Of a stretch of 64,000 bases of DNA, positions 1-12,682 are shown in pieces (the stretch's first letter is position 1; each line of letters starts with the position of its first letter). Made by a program: the position numbers and the translations under genes. The stretch spans positions 27,094,001 to 27,158,000 of the forward strand of contig JBITNC010000002.1 in NCBI GenBank assembly GCA_050084985.1, given 5' to 3'. Under the pieces are notes generated by a model. It had not been told where the DNA came from. It saw nothing but the letters and a program-made list of their open reading frames with translations, and searched no databases. Source of the DNA: Nageia nagi. Its lineage: Eukaryota > Pinophyta.

Positions 1-519
1 AAAAAATTTCTCTTATTTGATAAAATATATGAAAAGCTTGAAAAATTATTTTACAAGTTTGGCACATGGAAACTTAGGTAAATTGGTCCCTTTACCATGG
101 TTTTTGTCAAATTTAAAGCCTCTTTGTCTAAAAAAATAGGCCAATCCATGCAAATATTTTCTTTTTGTGCAAACTTTTATCTTTTTACTATTGCATCACC
201 TTTGGATTCTAGCATTATCAATCCATTGTAGGCACACAAAAAGTCATTATTTATATATTTATCAAACTATATATTTTTATTTTAGGATAAAATGATTGTA
301 ATTTTTTTATATTTTCTACATGTGCTTATAACATGTGTGTTTTTTTAAGTTTTCCAATTTTAATTACTTTTTAGCATTTTCAAAATCAAACACAAATATT
401 GAAATAAGTCCATAACATAATAAAATAGAGAAAAATAAATATATATATCATCAATCAAAATATACATAAGTGTACAAAATAGAACTAGTACCCCTGATAA
501 GAACTCTAACTAATAGAAA
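1..519. other. AT-rich stretch, no gene seen
   Basis: This stretch is AT-rich with short homopolymer runs and no open reading frame of note. I see no repeat structure or recognisable coding remnant. The boundary at 519 is where a decayed minus-strand coding region becomes readable. Confidence 0.6.
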
Positions 520-2132
520 AATCATGAGTGTGAGTCCTAATCCTAGATCTAGATCTTCTCTAAGAAACTATAGCCTGAACAAAACCTAAAACTTGGTTTT
601 CCTTAACCATAATCATGTCTTGGATCCTCTTCAACTCTTGGTGATGCATAACATGTGGGAGTGCTTACATTGTCATGATTTTCCCCTAAAGGGCCTCTAT
701 TTGTTGGTCATGACTAGATAACTACTCATGCAGACTCTCCATCGACACCTTTAGGGTCTTGACTTGATGTTGTAAACTTGTGTCTAAACCAAAGTCTTAG
801 TTCATGCAAACTATATATCATAAAATCAAGTAAACTAAATAGTAAATCTCCATACCTAGTATGTAGTTTTAAGGTCTTATGGAACCAGATATGAATGGAT
901 CAAATAGATCAACACTCATAATATGATACAATGGGCCACCAATGTCCATGGGCTCCTCCTCCTCCTGCTCCTTACCCTCCTCTCCCTTAGCCCCCTCATC
1001 CTTTGCCTCCTCATCCTCCACCTCCTTGTCATTAAGACCCAATGGAATAGGCCTTACTCTATCCCACCAGTGTCAGTAGTTTAGTGCATTCTCATGCTAA
1101 GAAGTGAGTAACCTAAGGGCATGGTCCTTTCGCTCCTACCACTCTACACTCCAAGTAGGTATGATTAATACTTCAACCGAAATCACTCGATATCTATAGT
1201 ACTTGGCCATAATCAGTCAGACCCGAGGGATAGGAATATCATGTGTCATGCTAAACTATCAGAGTGCTCTATCTAGATGATAAAATTACATCACCCAAGT
1301 ATGTTTCTAGATGTGGAATGGATTCATGCTCCATGATAGCTCCACATCCATCTCCTCCTAGATTGGTAGGTTGAAATAGATATCCCAAATGATATCCTCT
1401 TCATCTAATAAATATATAAGCCTCTCGCATTGCTCCACACCTCATGTAGCATTGATCCTCTATGTGTTATGCCATATAAACAATTGGGACGTGTCATCCC
1501 TATTCACTATAAGAAGATAGGTCCTCAACACACTAATGTGGTCATATGTCCATTCCTATAGAATGGGTGATAATTTGACCACCAGTTGTGACGATCGCTG
1601 TAGAACATGACTAAGATGCATGGTAACCATGCATATCTCTCTCCTCATAGGTAGATCTCACACATAATAGGAATGATCCATGTATGGAAGCACTCATGGT
1701 TCTTATCACTACACATAATGGTGTCAATAAGAACTACACCATAGAGTCAAAACCACTATGTGTTGTTAATATCCTCTAGGGGCATGTCAACTATATCATG
1801 AAGAGATGCTCCCTTCTTTTGTTGTTGTTATTCTTGGACCCATTTGAGCCAATACTAATTTTTTCTATCTTTACCATGGATAATGCGACCCTCTGAATCA
1901 AAGTAAACTTAATGGGTACCCGTAATATGCGATAGATATTGGCTAGGTTGATGGTGATCTTACTCATTGGAAGGTGGAATTTGTTGGTGTCATCACACTA
2001 ATGTTCCATTAGAGCTATCAAAAAATACTTGTCACATAATATGCACATGAAACCCCTCATGTGACCCAATCCCAATGCATCTAGACAATCCCTCTCCTCT
2101 GGTATTAGTACAAAATCTGCAACCATATCCAT
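520..2132 (-). pseudogene. Decayed plant mobile domain (PMD) gene
   Basis: Read on the minus strand from an ATG at 2132, the first frame gives residues resembling the plant mobile domain family (PF10536): EERDCLDALGLGHMRG, then FHLPMSKITINLANIYRILR. After stops and frame changes the match resumes with LLDEEDIIWD near 1400 and with YHLDRAL followed by HDIPIPR near 1230-1270, the usual PMD order. An acidic run (five Glu then PMDIGGP, about 940-975) and a coiled-coil-like tail (520-800) follow. PMD proteins are known from Mutator-like and Gypsy elements and from host MAIN-type genes. At least six stops or frameshifts make this a pseudogene. Which element type it came from cannot be decided here. 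Confidence 0.7.
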
Positions 2133-3900
2133 GGTAGGGCTCCATGGCTTACATCGCATAATATATACCTAATCTTGCACCCATTAAAAATATTAAATAT
2201 TATTAGTAAGGACATAAATAAGTCTTACATGTAATTTATAAGATTAAAATTGAATATTTCTTGTTAAAAATAAAAATTTTAGGTCAAACATCAAAATAAT
2301 AAATATAAAGATTCCTTAAAATTTGTACAATAGCTACTCAAATGAATTTTTGCAAATTTTCAACTTAGAGGTGATGCCATGTTCCTAGTGGTGCTACCCC
2401 ATTTAAGTCCATTTTTTTCCAAAAAATTAGAAACCCATCAAGTTTTTCTAAAGTTCTATAGTAAAAATCACATTTATTTTATTCCATGCATGTAAAAACC
2501 TAGCCCTATGTTTCTACCATCTTAATTTCGATAATTTATCAAAATTAACTAAAACTTGATCAAATAGAAAAAGTAATCCATCAAAAATGTTCATATCCAT
2601 GCTAAAGAAAGAACCATGTAAAATATTTTGGTACCTAATGTTCTTTGGGCGAGGAACAAACAACAAGAGCCCTATGGCCTTGACCTGAAGTAATATGTTG
2701 CACCATCCTCTCCCCAAATGTAAACAAGGTTGCTATAGACTCCCTACTATCACTCACCACACCAAACTAGAGCTTCTAAGATTGTGGACCAAAGCTCAAA
2801 ATTACAAAATGTGTTAATAAGAACAAATAACCAATTTGATTATTTATAATTTAACTTAACCTCCTCTTGTCATTAATAATACAAAAGCTCATCGAATTTC
2901 TCCTTTTGAGCCTAATTCATTATCAACCTTTCCTACATCCAACCATGATCAACTTTTCATTTTGTCAAACATCTTGAACTGGCGATGGTAGTCTCGATGC
3001 CGCTAGGATTCTAGTGATGTCGTTGGATTCCTAATATTTTTTAAGGTATTTTCCTCATTTTTTATTCCAAATTGGCCTTCATGGAATAAAATTTATAAAT
3101 TCATATCACATAAAGTCCAAACTATGTCCAAACCCTCCTAGGGAAAATTAGTTAAATCAAAATTTAATTGATCATCAATTTTTTTTGATAAAAGGCAAAC
3201 TTAACTAAATTTTTCAGCAAATTAGCAACTAAACATAATGTAGGAAATTTTATTTTTGTAAAATCCTATCCTAAACCTTGTGATGATGATGTGTTTTTAT
3301 ATGTCGTTGTTGGGTTCTCTGAGTCTAAAAATGGTCTAATCTAAATGTATCTTTTGTTAACATGATACATATCTAAAAAAGATGATTTATGCAATAATTA
3401 TCAAATATGTTTGTAAAATAACTTTAATTAAATTTACTTATTCATATCCTCACATGAAGTTTTTGACAAAGTTGAACATATATCAAAACTTATCAAAATA
3501 ATAGTCAAAAGTCTTGCAAATTTATATCTCACATTAATTATTAGGCTATGTATGTTTATTGTTAGCAATGTATCATATATTTTCATATCTACTTATCAAT
3601 CTATAAAAGAATATTGCTTGTTATAAAATATCGTCTTGTGCTTCTTATAATATCTAATTATTTTATGAAAACACACATGTTCATATCAAATTTATGTACT
3701 TTCCTAAATTCACTATTATCCTTATTATTACTTCTTTTCATACTATGCTGAGCAAGGTCATAAAAATATTTTGTGAAATATTTGGTTATCATATATTTCT
3801 TCTCATATCTTATCAAAAGTGGTCTTATTTCATGCTTATCATAAATGATGCCTATCATGTCATATCATATGTTAAAAGTGCTTTTCATATCATATTATCA
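2133..3900. other. AT-rich region, no gene seen
   Basis: No supported gene. Short open frames at 2514-2717 and 3658-3942 are low-complexity and match no family I know. The sequence is AT-rich and probably decayed repeat DNA. Confidence 0.5.
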
Positions 3901-3901
3901 T

Positions 3902-4180
3902 TCTTATCATTAGCTTCCTCTGTAAGGGAGGATTACTCTTAATTTTATTAGCTTCCTCTATAAGGGAGGAGCACTCTTATCATTTATTTTCTTTGTAAGT
4001 AAGGAGCACTCTTATCATTTGGCATCTTTGTAATGAAGGATCATTTTTATCAGAAATCCATGGAAACATGGTGGCTTGGGAAACCAAGTCCATCACTCTT
4101 ATCATTTTGCACCTTTGTAAGGAAGGGTCATCCTTATAAAAAATACATGGCATTATGGTGGCTTGGGAATCTAAGTTGAT
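3902..4180. repeat. Diverged short tandem repeats
   Basis: A block with the core CTTTGTAAGGAAGG-like followed by CACTCTTATCATTT recurs about five times (near 3905, 3948, 3985, 4025 and 4105). The first pair is about 43 bp apart and the later copies are longer and carry a shared ATGGTGGCTTGGGAA segment (4070 and 4160). The copies have diverged, so the array is old. No coding potential is evident. Confidence 0.5.
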
Positions 4181-4536
4181 CACATATTGGTAATATATTT
4201 TCATACTCTTGGTGGGTAAGTCACCATGGTTTGATATCTTATAATTTACATGTTTAATATCTATATTTGAGATATCTTGCATAAACATTTCTTATCTAAG
4301 TTCTTTTTAGGTTCCTTTGTATTTTCCTTGGATTGGTCCTATGATGAGAGGTTCATCATGTCACAACCAAGCTAAAGAGGGGACATAATATAATGTGAAG
4401 AATCAGGGCATCCAAAGTTGTCGCCATCATACAACTTTTTAGGGAGTACTTTCTTACTTATCTTGTTATACTTTGAATTAATGTTTTGATTATCTTTTAT
4501 CCCAAAAGCATAAAATCATATTCAAAGTGGGGCATT

Positions 4537-5252
4537 TGTTAACACCTAAAAAAGAATTTTAATTTAATTAAAATACCATGTTAGGTATTTGAAATAGTTT
4601 ATTTATTAAATTAAATAAATTCTCTTATCACCATTCACTCTCATCTACCTTTATATTTTATGATAATAGGTCAGCTTGACATCATAATAAACCTAAGGAG
4701 GAGCCTTGGCACTAGACTTGTTACTTATAAAGGTGGAGGGGTTGTGCATAAGCAATTATGACATGATCTTGAATCCTTGATAGGTGGAAATTACTTGTGT
4801 CATTATTGATCGAAGTTTCTTAATGCAACCTATCATATCTAGATTTTGTTATACATTGAGCTCTACATTCCTATGATCTTTCCCATTCATTTGCATTTGA
4901 TATTCTGAGTTTTGAAGGAATGATGATGACATCAAATGAAAGGGCAAGGCAATATGGAACGATAATTGAATGACACTAATAGGATATTAGCACTACCACT
5001 AGGTTGAGGATTGTTTGGTAATTTTGTTAATCGAAGAAGTTCATCGTTTGTCTCCTTTTGATTGAATATCATCTTCATTCATCGTGATAGGTAATTACAA
5101 GTTTGTATTTGTCGTAAATCTAGTTTAATAGGTCAATGTCAATTAGTTCATTGTCATCTTTCATGTCATCACTATTTATTGATATTTCATGGTTAATTGG
5201 TTAAATTGAATACTATCAAATAATCCTAATTGTTATTATTTCAGTTATAACA
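4537..5252 (+). repeat. Possible solo or 3' LTR
   Basis: The block begins TGTTAACACC directly after a purine-rich AAAGTGGGGCAT, which looks like a polypurine tract. It ends TTATAACA, giving TG...CA ends. A TATA-like TTATAAAGG lies at about 4724-4732 in the same orientation. There is no target duplication (GCATT against CATAG), so it could be the 3' LTR of a decayed element rather than a clean solo LTR. No second copy exists in the window, so the boundaries are tentative. Confidence 0.35.
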
Positions 5253-5559
5253 CATAGAATGGGTCATATACAAATATACCATTCCTTGGCTAATGAATAT
5301 ACAAACCTCATGTAGTCATGAAATGTTATAGGCCTCATCATCCAAAGGCATTTATGCTCCCATTAGTACCTCGCAAGATAGAAAAAGATATCAATAGTAC
5401 TAGTGTTGTATATGATAATACAAAGTAGTAATGCATCATAAATATGGATAAAATCATAAAATATGCCATCATTACATAACTACAAAGCAAATCCACATCA
5501 TAGTATTAAACATGCATATAAAGTCTCAATGAGTCACAATGTTTCAGAGTTGTAGTCTA

Positions 5560-6345
5560 GTGGGCCATGACATACTCCCCCACTAAGACTAGATATTATC
5601 CCATGTGTTTGCATAAGTTTTTAATTAAACAAGTAAGGAAATTATTCTTTCAAGATTTCTAAATCCTTCCAAGTGGATTTCTTATCAAAATACATATCCC
5701 ATTGAACCTTTTACTATTTAATATTTCTTTTATGAAGCATTTTCATATGAGTTTCTAGAACTCGCATTGGCTTGAATTCAATGGCCATGGGATCCATCAT
5801 TTACAATTTATTCATGTCCCAAACATGAGAAGGATCAATAATTTAAGAAATGAACCATGAAAAACATTATGCATTTTTAACAAATTGGATGGTAGTTCAA
5901 GCTTGTATCCAAAAGAACTGATTTTGTTCAGGATTTGAAAGGCTCCTACAAATATTGCAGCCAACTTCGATGTTTTAATGGAGCTCTTTTCAGTATTAAC
6001 ATGAAAAAGATAATATCACCAATATTAAAGTCTCTTGGAGTTTGTTTCAAATTTGCATAATTCTTTTGATGATCAACATATTCTTTCAACCTTTTTCTAA
6101 TCTCACTTAGTTGATTTTCCATTTCAACAAGCATTTCAAGTCTTATAGTGGTTCTATATCCCAAATTATACCATGAAATAGGGCTTATACATTTTCTATT
6201 GTATAAGGCTTCAAATGGTGCTATTCCTAAAGATGAATGATAATTGCTATTATATGCAGATTCTATCAGATACAGGTATTCGTTCCATTTTGTTCGATGG
6301 TCTAGATGTAAAATTCTCTCAACATGTCTTCAAGAACTAGAACCC
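5560..6345 (-). pseudogene. Ty3/Gypsy integrase C-terminus and chromodomain remnant
   Basis: On the minus strand the frame from about 6345 gives a Gypsy integrase C-terminal region: a stretch like LIESAYNSNYHSSLGIAPFE, then RKRLKEYVDHQKNYAN and FNIGDIIFF (5990-6100). Further on come KISSFGYKLELPSN and VFHGSFLK (5800-5940), the linker typical of chromoviruses, and a decayed chromodomain (5620-5760). The polyprotein end falls near 5570. Several stops and frameshifts are present. The N-terminal pol, gag and LTRs are not recognisable nearby, so this is an isolated 3' fragment. Confidence 0.75.
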
Positions 6346-6686
6346 CTATGATTCTTACTTCTCCATGGCTTGAAGACTCGACATCCAAATGTCAACCAAC
6401 ATTAACACCCCTTTAGGTTTCCTATGTAAGATGTTTGAATAACCTATTATTCATAAATTTTAACCTACATGATATCACTACCTCTCCCTATGCTTCTTCC
6501 TCACCTCTATGTAGTTCACTATCATCTTCACCCTCACTAGTAGGAGGTCCTCCACACCCTCCCCATGCACACACTCTTGTAGAAGTTTCCCTTAAAATAA
6601 TTGGTGTTAGGGTTTTGTTGCTCCATCGATTAGAACTTGCAAGAAAGAAGATAATTACAAATGATATTCTCTTCTAGTTATATTTA

Positions 6687-7167
6687 AGGAAAATTACTAA
6701 AATAATCTTGACAAATCACTTATTTACTAGAATAGCCTTGTAAAATGTTTAATTACAAAAATGATTATGTGTATTTGTTTGATAAAAAAGTGTTGTAAAT
6801 GTTTAATTGCACATATCTTCACTTTGGTAGGGCTCATGAAATTCTTCTACAACCATTTATATAATCACCCCTTCCATCTAGCTTGTGATACATTTAGTGG
6901 TGGCATTCACAACAATGATAAGCACACTACTTAGGAAGTGCCCCATTGAGAGTGACGTCTATGAAAATGTATTTGTCAATGATCTCATTCTAGAGGGTGC
7001 TTGGTTGTAAAAGAATTCCACAAGCCTTACCAAAGTGAAGAGATCTGTAATTAAACATTTTACAAGGTTATTTTATGGATAAATACATAATCATTTTTGT
7101 AATTAAACATTTTACAAGGTTATTTTAGTAAATAGTGATTTGTCATAGCTAGTTTTGTAATTTACCC
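6687..7167. mobile_element. Mutator-like MITE with long terminal inverted repeats
   Basis: A 481-bp non-coding foldback element. The left arm (about 6687-6852) and the reverse complement of the right arm (about 7005-7167) align over about 160 bp, including the shared segments GACAAATCACT, CCTTGTAAAATGTTTAATTA and CTTCACTTTGGTA. The ends are AGGAAAATTAC and, read inward from the right, GGGTAAATTAC. The flanks carry a perfect 9-bp duplication TTATATTTA at 6678-6686 and 7168-7176. A 9-bp duplication and a GGGTAAATTAC-type end are characteristic of the Mutator superfamily. There is no transposase, so it would have moved in trans. Confidence 0.8.
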
Positions 7168-7198
7168 TTATATTTACCTGCTTAATCATATTACCAAG

Positions 7199-7425
7199 AT
7201 CTTTTAGTATAATTATCTATACCCATTTTTAATTCCCTTGTATTTGTTGCATCACCTTATGACCTTCATTATGCTTCTTTATCATTTCGAAGTCTATTTT
7301 ATTTAAAAATCTTTTAGTATAATTATGTATATGATTTCCAATTCCCTTGTATTTGTTGCATCACCTTATGCACCTTCATTATGCTTCTTTATCATTTCAA
7401 ATTCTATTTTATTTTAAAAAAATAT
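7199..7425. repeat. Tandem duplication, about 110 bp, two copies
   Basis: Two adjacent copies start ATCTTTTAGTATAATTAT (about 7199 and 7309). Each contains CCCTTGTATTTGTTGCATCA and a following CTTCATTATGCTTCTTTATC segment. They differ by a few substitutions and small indels. No function is suggested. Confidence 0.75.
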
Positions 7426-8351
7426 TAACTAATACACTTGTCAAAATTATCCACAATGTGATCAAGTATACTTCTTACCTTTTATCTCTAGTACTCTTAT
7501 TTACAATTTAACAATACATGGTATCATGCATTCATCCAAGGTATTAATAATTTTTTCTTTACTTGATAGAACTTGACTGCTAGAGACTTCTCCCATCCAA
7601 CTAATCCACCCTTTTGTAAAGGTTAACATTAAGTTTTCAATTGCCATTTTATTGTTCACATGCAATAAAAGATATAACAAAATGTGAAAGCGTACAAAAA
7701 CATGAAGTATTCATTTGCATACCCTCTAAAATTTGTAAAAAAATGTTGCAATACTTCTTATAAATATTTAAAACTCTTTAATAATATCAAAGATCATCTC
7801 AATATTTTCTAAAATCATAATATGCTTAAAAACTCATTAAACAATTCTCATATATTTCTTAAACTAATATTAAAATATCTTCTTTTATATATTTTCTTTA
7901 AACTTTTTTAATAAAAATTCATCTTTGAAGATCTTAAGTCTGAAAATTAGATTTCATATTTAGAATTCTCTTCCATTAAATTCACTAGAAAGTCACATCG
8001 ACCCCATCTAATGTAGAGGTGTAACAACCTTCAAATGAATGAAGAAGAAAATCTCTGTTTTCAATCATTTAAAACTTTTCATACCCACTTATTCTCGAAA
8101 ATCGTCTACCATCAATTTCACATGAGATTCTATTCTTCATTCTTAGGATATTAGGTTATTTCGCTAGAGTATGTAACACCACCTCATTTGAATTTATCCC
8201 TAATGGGCTGCCACATATGTCAAGAAAGTACTTCGAATCCATTGGTCTACTCTTATCCATTTCAAGTACACTGTACACCCTGACCTGTATCGACGATCTA
8301 CTGCCTGATCTACCATTTTAGGTACTGAAGAATTGGTTGCTGATAATTAAG
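7426..8351. other. AT-rich upstream region of the transporter gene
   Basis: No gene or repeat recognised. If exon 1 at 8352 is right, this stretch and the slightly less AT-rich 8150-8351 hold the promoter and 5' UTR, but I find no convincing TATA box. Confidence 0.4.
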
Positions 8352-8579
8352 ATGCATTCTGCTTTGCTGATCACTAATTTCTCGAGTAGACTCAATGTGG
8401 GTGGGCGAAATTTCTGCATTCCTCCCATATGGAGGAGGAATTCACATGCCTCTGTCAAGTGGGTACCATTCGTCACAGGCACAATGCACTATTGTTCAAC
8501 TAGGAGAATACCATTTGCAGAATTCAGCCACCGGATAAGGAATCAGAAATCCCAACTCAGGAAAACCCATCGAAATCAG
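8352..8579 (+). CDS. Plastidic glucose transporter, exon 1 (transit-peptide-like, tentative)
   Basis: An ATG at 8352 opens 76 codons that run to a consensus donor, CAG then GTTGGT, at 8580. The peptide is rich in Ser, Arg, Thr and His with a single acidic residue, as expected of a chloroplast transit peptide. It ends in phase 0, which fits the phase-0 acceptor at 10195/10196. An alternative donor after 8583 would instead fit an acceptor at 10226/10227. Transit peptides are poorly conserved, so the assignment rests on composition, position, splice sites and phase, not similarity. The inner membrane of the plastid would be the destination. Confidence 0.5.
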
Positions 8580-10195
8580 GTTGGTTCACCCATAGCCTTC
8601 CATATTCATACAGATTGATCGTGGAAATTGAGCTGCCTTGAAGGATAATACATTTGCTCCGTCTTTGTGTAACGTTTATTATACTGATCACATGCCCAAA
8701 AGGGTGAAGAGGGGAGTTTTCACCCTTTGCAGGTTTCGTATGATTGGGCTGTTAGGAGTCAACATGTTAATTGGTCTAACAGTGATGCATTATTAGCCTT
8801 CTCATTCAGATTCCCCAATATGTTTTTCCCATTCTGTCTAGTTTTCTCAGACCTAGAGCCATTACTCAAAACAGAGGAAAATAAGAATGAACCTTTCAAA
8901 AAAAGGGAACCACCAGCAAGAAGAAAATACTACTGCTGCGGATAGAAAACAAGTAAACTAAAAAAGAAAGGAGCTTAATAAACAGAATGATTTTCTTTTA
9001 ACACATACAGAGTCCTTGAGTGAGATTGGCCAAACCTTTTGTTAGTATGAGTTTGAGTTTAGACAAAGCCTTAGACATACAAATTGGAACAAATCGTCTT
9101 ACCCTAAAATGAAAAGTTTTTTAATTCTCCCAAACGCAGTCTCATATGCCAATAGACATGCTGTTTAGGAAAAAATTAATGACCTTTACTATATACACAG
9201 ACGTCCTGTCTACCTCTCAGTGTGCATAGGAAAGTTCATTTTTCATTCTGTCCTTTGTTTTGCTATAGTAGAAATTTGATGTGAACTCTCTCACTAGACA
9301 AATCGGATAGATATATATCAAGGCTATGACGGGCTCTTGTAAGTGCTTCAAGTGTCAGTTCCCTCAAGGCCTTATTTTCGTTTTACTTAGTTGAACTTCA
9401 GTTGTGGTAGCTGTCATCTTGTCACATGGGTTTCCATGTGACCCAGTATTTGGATTCAATTTGGGATCACTGATAGTCGAAGATGGTCAGATTCTTATGT
9501 CTACTAATGTATTCTCTCATAGTTTATCACATTACACCCCTTTGCATTCAACTATTCAAACGTAGGGTGCAGATCTTTTATGTTCTTTTGTGCTAGAATG
9601 ATAATGAAAATTGTTGGTGCTGTTACATTTTTAGTTTTATTTGGCACAGTTAAATCCTGCTTTAACATAGGATGCTACATAAATGTGGAGACCTCTTCCA
9701 GTGGCTGTGAGTCTGTATCTGAGCACACAAAGCAGCTGTGCACTACCACTTCCAAACTTAAGCCAGCTTCTAAGCTTCATAATGCAAACATGTCTATAGT
9801 AGGCTTCGCATATGCTTATAATGTGGCATATCAATCAGCTGGTTTAAAGTTACTGAAATTTGGTTCTGACCTTAACTGTTTTCCATACCAGAATGTAGTG
9901 TATTAAGCATGCATGATACACATTGTTTTTGAATGATCATCAATCAGAACTGATTCTTTTGTAATATTAAACATTATCTTGTGTTTAAATCACCTTGAAC
10001 ATTAGAGTATGTGTTGTAAACTTTTATTTTCATGGTGTTTTGATGCACCAAAATATTGACATGCTTCAATTTGGAAGGACAAGTGTTGAAGCACTTTGCT
10101 TACTTTTAAAGGAACATTCAAATTTTAATCTTGATTCTATGCCGACTTGATCCAGATTAGATTCTAAAACTTGACATCGAATAAATATGTAGCAG
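8580..10195 (+). other. Intron 1 (inferred)
   Basis: A 1,616-bp intron if both flanking exons are correct. It begins GTTGGT and ends TAGCAG. It holds a 108-codon open frame (9580-9906) that resembles no known family. The acceptor at 10195 has a weak pyrimidine tract. A better one, TTTTGCAG ending at 10226, lies within the exon as drawn and could be used with the alternative donor. Confidence 0.45.
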
Positions 10196-10371
10196 AGCAT
10201 AAAACTCTCTTTGCAAACTTTTGCAGACTTTTCAAGTAAAAATCATGGAGGTGACAGCTTAGACAAAGAAGCTTCAAACATTGGTACAAGCTTTGATTGG
10301 GGATGGCTACCTGCTTTTCCACACACATTTGTTGCATCAATTTCCAATTTTTTGTTTGGCTATCACATAGG
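10196..10371 (+). CDS. Plastidic glucose transporter, exon 2 (first membrane segment)
   Basis: The frame gives a hydrophilic linker (DFSSKNHGGDSLDKEASNIG), then DWGWLPAFPHTF and a hydrophobic stretch ending NFLFGYHIG, which is the first transmembrane helix of this MFS sugar-porter family. The WLPAFPH and FLFGYHIG motifs match the Arabidopsis At1g05030-type plastid glucose transporter as I remember it. The exon stops after ATAGG at a GTATGAG donor, leaving two bases of a Gly codon. Exon 3 supplies the third base, so the junction is phase 2 and in frame. The next exon is 37 kb downstream. The 5' boundary could instead be 10227. Confidence 0.85.
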
Positions 10372-12682
10372 GTATGAGAACTTTCCTTAAGATTTGCTTT
10401 CACAATCTTAATTCATAAATGTATTTCCAAATGAAAGTCGTTTTGTGATGGAGATGCAATGTTGTGAAAAACATGAGTTTTTTTTGTAAGAATTTGCTTT
10501 GTGATTGGTTCATGTTTCGTTTTACCTACATAATTTTTGTAGATAATTTGACATTTTTTGGAAAAATAAAAAAGACTATTTATGAAATATGAAAGCCTAA
10601 AGCGATGGTAACTGTCAAGGGAGCTTGAAAGTTATCATTAGTCATTAATGTTATAATGTCTTTCGTTCTTGTTGTTGTGTACAAGCTGAATTCCATGGGT
10701 TTTACTATATTTTATGATTTTGAATATACACATATAATATACATCATATCACTAAAAAGTACACATTCCAAGTATATATGCTATAAAGAGTTTTGAATAT
10801 GATAAATTACACTTTAAAGATCTAATATAGAGCACTTGATTGATTGAGATACTGTGCACGAAAGCATGAGTCATAAAAAGGGAGGAACTCTGACTAACTC
10901 TACAACTATTTCTGTTTTGCAGTTTGTTTGTTTGAGTCATGCATGCAGCAGTCTTTAATGTTGTAGCTAATGAATGGACATTTAAGGAGATTTTAACATA
11001 ACAGTCAAGTCTTAAACTCTCAACATTAGTTATATTTTGTAATATTGCAAAATAACAAATCACAATAATGTTTATACGCTAATTCTATTTTTATAATTAA
11101 AATTTGTTGTTGACGACCACATTAATCAATCTTAAAGAAGACTGTTACCCCATTATATGTGCCTTAATAGTAATGATGTCTTAATTCTATTTTGTATTTT
11201 GTAATATATGGGTGAGATGGATATCCAACATTCAAAATGGTCCTATTAAAATTTACTAACTTCCATTACTAGATTCTAACATTATTCTAAGGTTTGAAAA
11301 CCTCATCAAAATATCTCTATCTAATAGGTCTTTATTTTTTAAGTTCCATGTGGATTCCATGCCTTGGCTTCCTTGCACACATGTTACTTCTATATATTAT
11401 ATTAACATTTACAATACAATATATATGTATCTCGTAGTATCAAACAACTCTAAACCACCAAGTAGTATTAGAATACAATGGGTATAAAACCATGGGCTAA
11501 AACCACCCACCCCGTCGATCATACTTGAGTGGACAGTTTTTTTCCTTCAAAGGATACAACACATCCATCATGTTTCCACCTACCAATTCCAAATCCCTAA
11601 TTATTGATCACACCACACAACAACTAAAAGCCTCTTAGAATTGTCAAATGTTACCAAATGTTCTCTTAGTAAAGGTAGAAGGTTACAACCATGGGGAACC
11701 GACAAAGTATACCTACTCTAGGTGTGTAAGAGATATTTTATATAGTGGATGATGAGATAAGCCCAAGCTTTGATACTATATAAGAATTTGCATAGTTTGG
11801 AAATTTGACAATTTATGTTAGACTTTCTTAAAGTGCAAGAAAAAAAGAACTGTTACTCAAGAAATTGAAGATGATTGAGTTTCAAGCACTGGTATTCATG
11901 CGATTCCCTTATGCGGACATTGGGATACTCCTTTTATATAATATTTATCTTTTCAAAAATTGACCTTGTTATGGACAATGTTTAGCAATGTTTTGTATTC
12001 CTAAAATCCTTATGGCAATCTTTGTTGTGCTGCAATTCATTTTGCTTTCCTTGGTTTGTGAGATTTATTTTAACAGGCCAAAATCCACTTGGCATGATAG
12101 TGCTATTCCAAGGTTCCCTTTTTATTTATATCTTGCTTTGAGTGAACATTACGCATAAGTACTTTGTAGAATGTTTGAGTCATAGTTATATTTTGTTGGC
12201 TATTGTATGCTTTGCTTCCATATGTTGAAACAACATGGTGAGGAGCCCTGCATGCTTTGGGCCGCAAGATTTCCTTTTTGCATAGTAAGAAAATATTTCT
12301 CTACTAACTTAAATAGAAACAGAGGGATGTTCATAATTTGATTACCTTGAAGGTGGTTCAGGAGAGCCACATGAAAACTCCGCACGATGTCCTAGCTCTC
12401 GTCAAGGGTAAGGCATTGCATTATGATCAGGAGTCCCGTTGATACCCTTAAGAAAACTGAACCCACAAATTACTAGATTCCCTTCCTCTTTACGAAAGAG
12501 GTTGACCTTGTTCTTCAACGAGTGCTTCTCTCTATTCAAATTAATATCCTTCACTACTAGGCTAGAAGCCTCCTCCAGAAGGTCCACCATGATCTTGAAC
12601 TGATCAGTAAATTCCAAAAGCCTATGGCATTCTTGGAATCACCAACTATAGATTTTGTTATTTCATTTTCTTCGGTTCTCTA
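10372..12682. other. Intron sequence, nothing recognised
   Basis: AT-rich intron DNA. Short open frames at 10752-11063 and 12200-12617 have no family resemblance and no conserved motif. Confidence 0.5.

Noticed and set aside
4537-5252. Assignment of this LTR-like block to the Gypsy remnant at 5560-6345
   Set aside because: The polypurine-like tract and TATA box point to the plus strand, while the Gypsy remnant is on the minus strand, and no polypurine tract lies on that side.
9580-9906. 108-codon open frame as a small secreted protein gene
   Set aside because: It lies in the inferred intron 1, has no family resemblance and no conserved cysteine spacing I recognise; chance frames of this size are expected.
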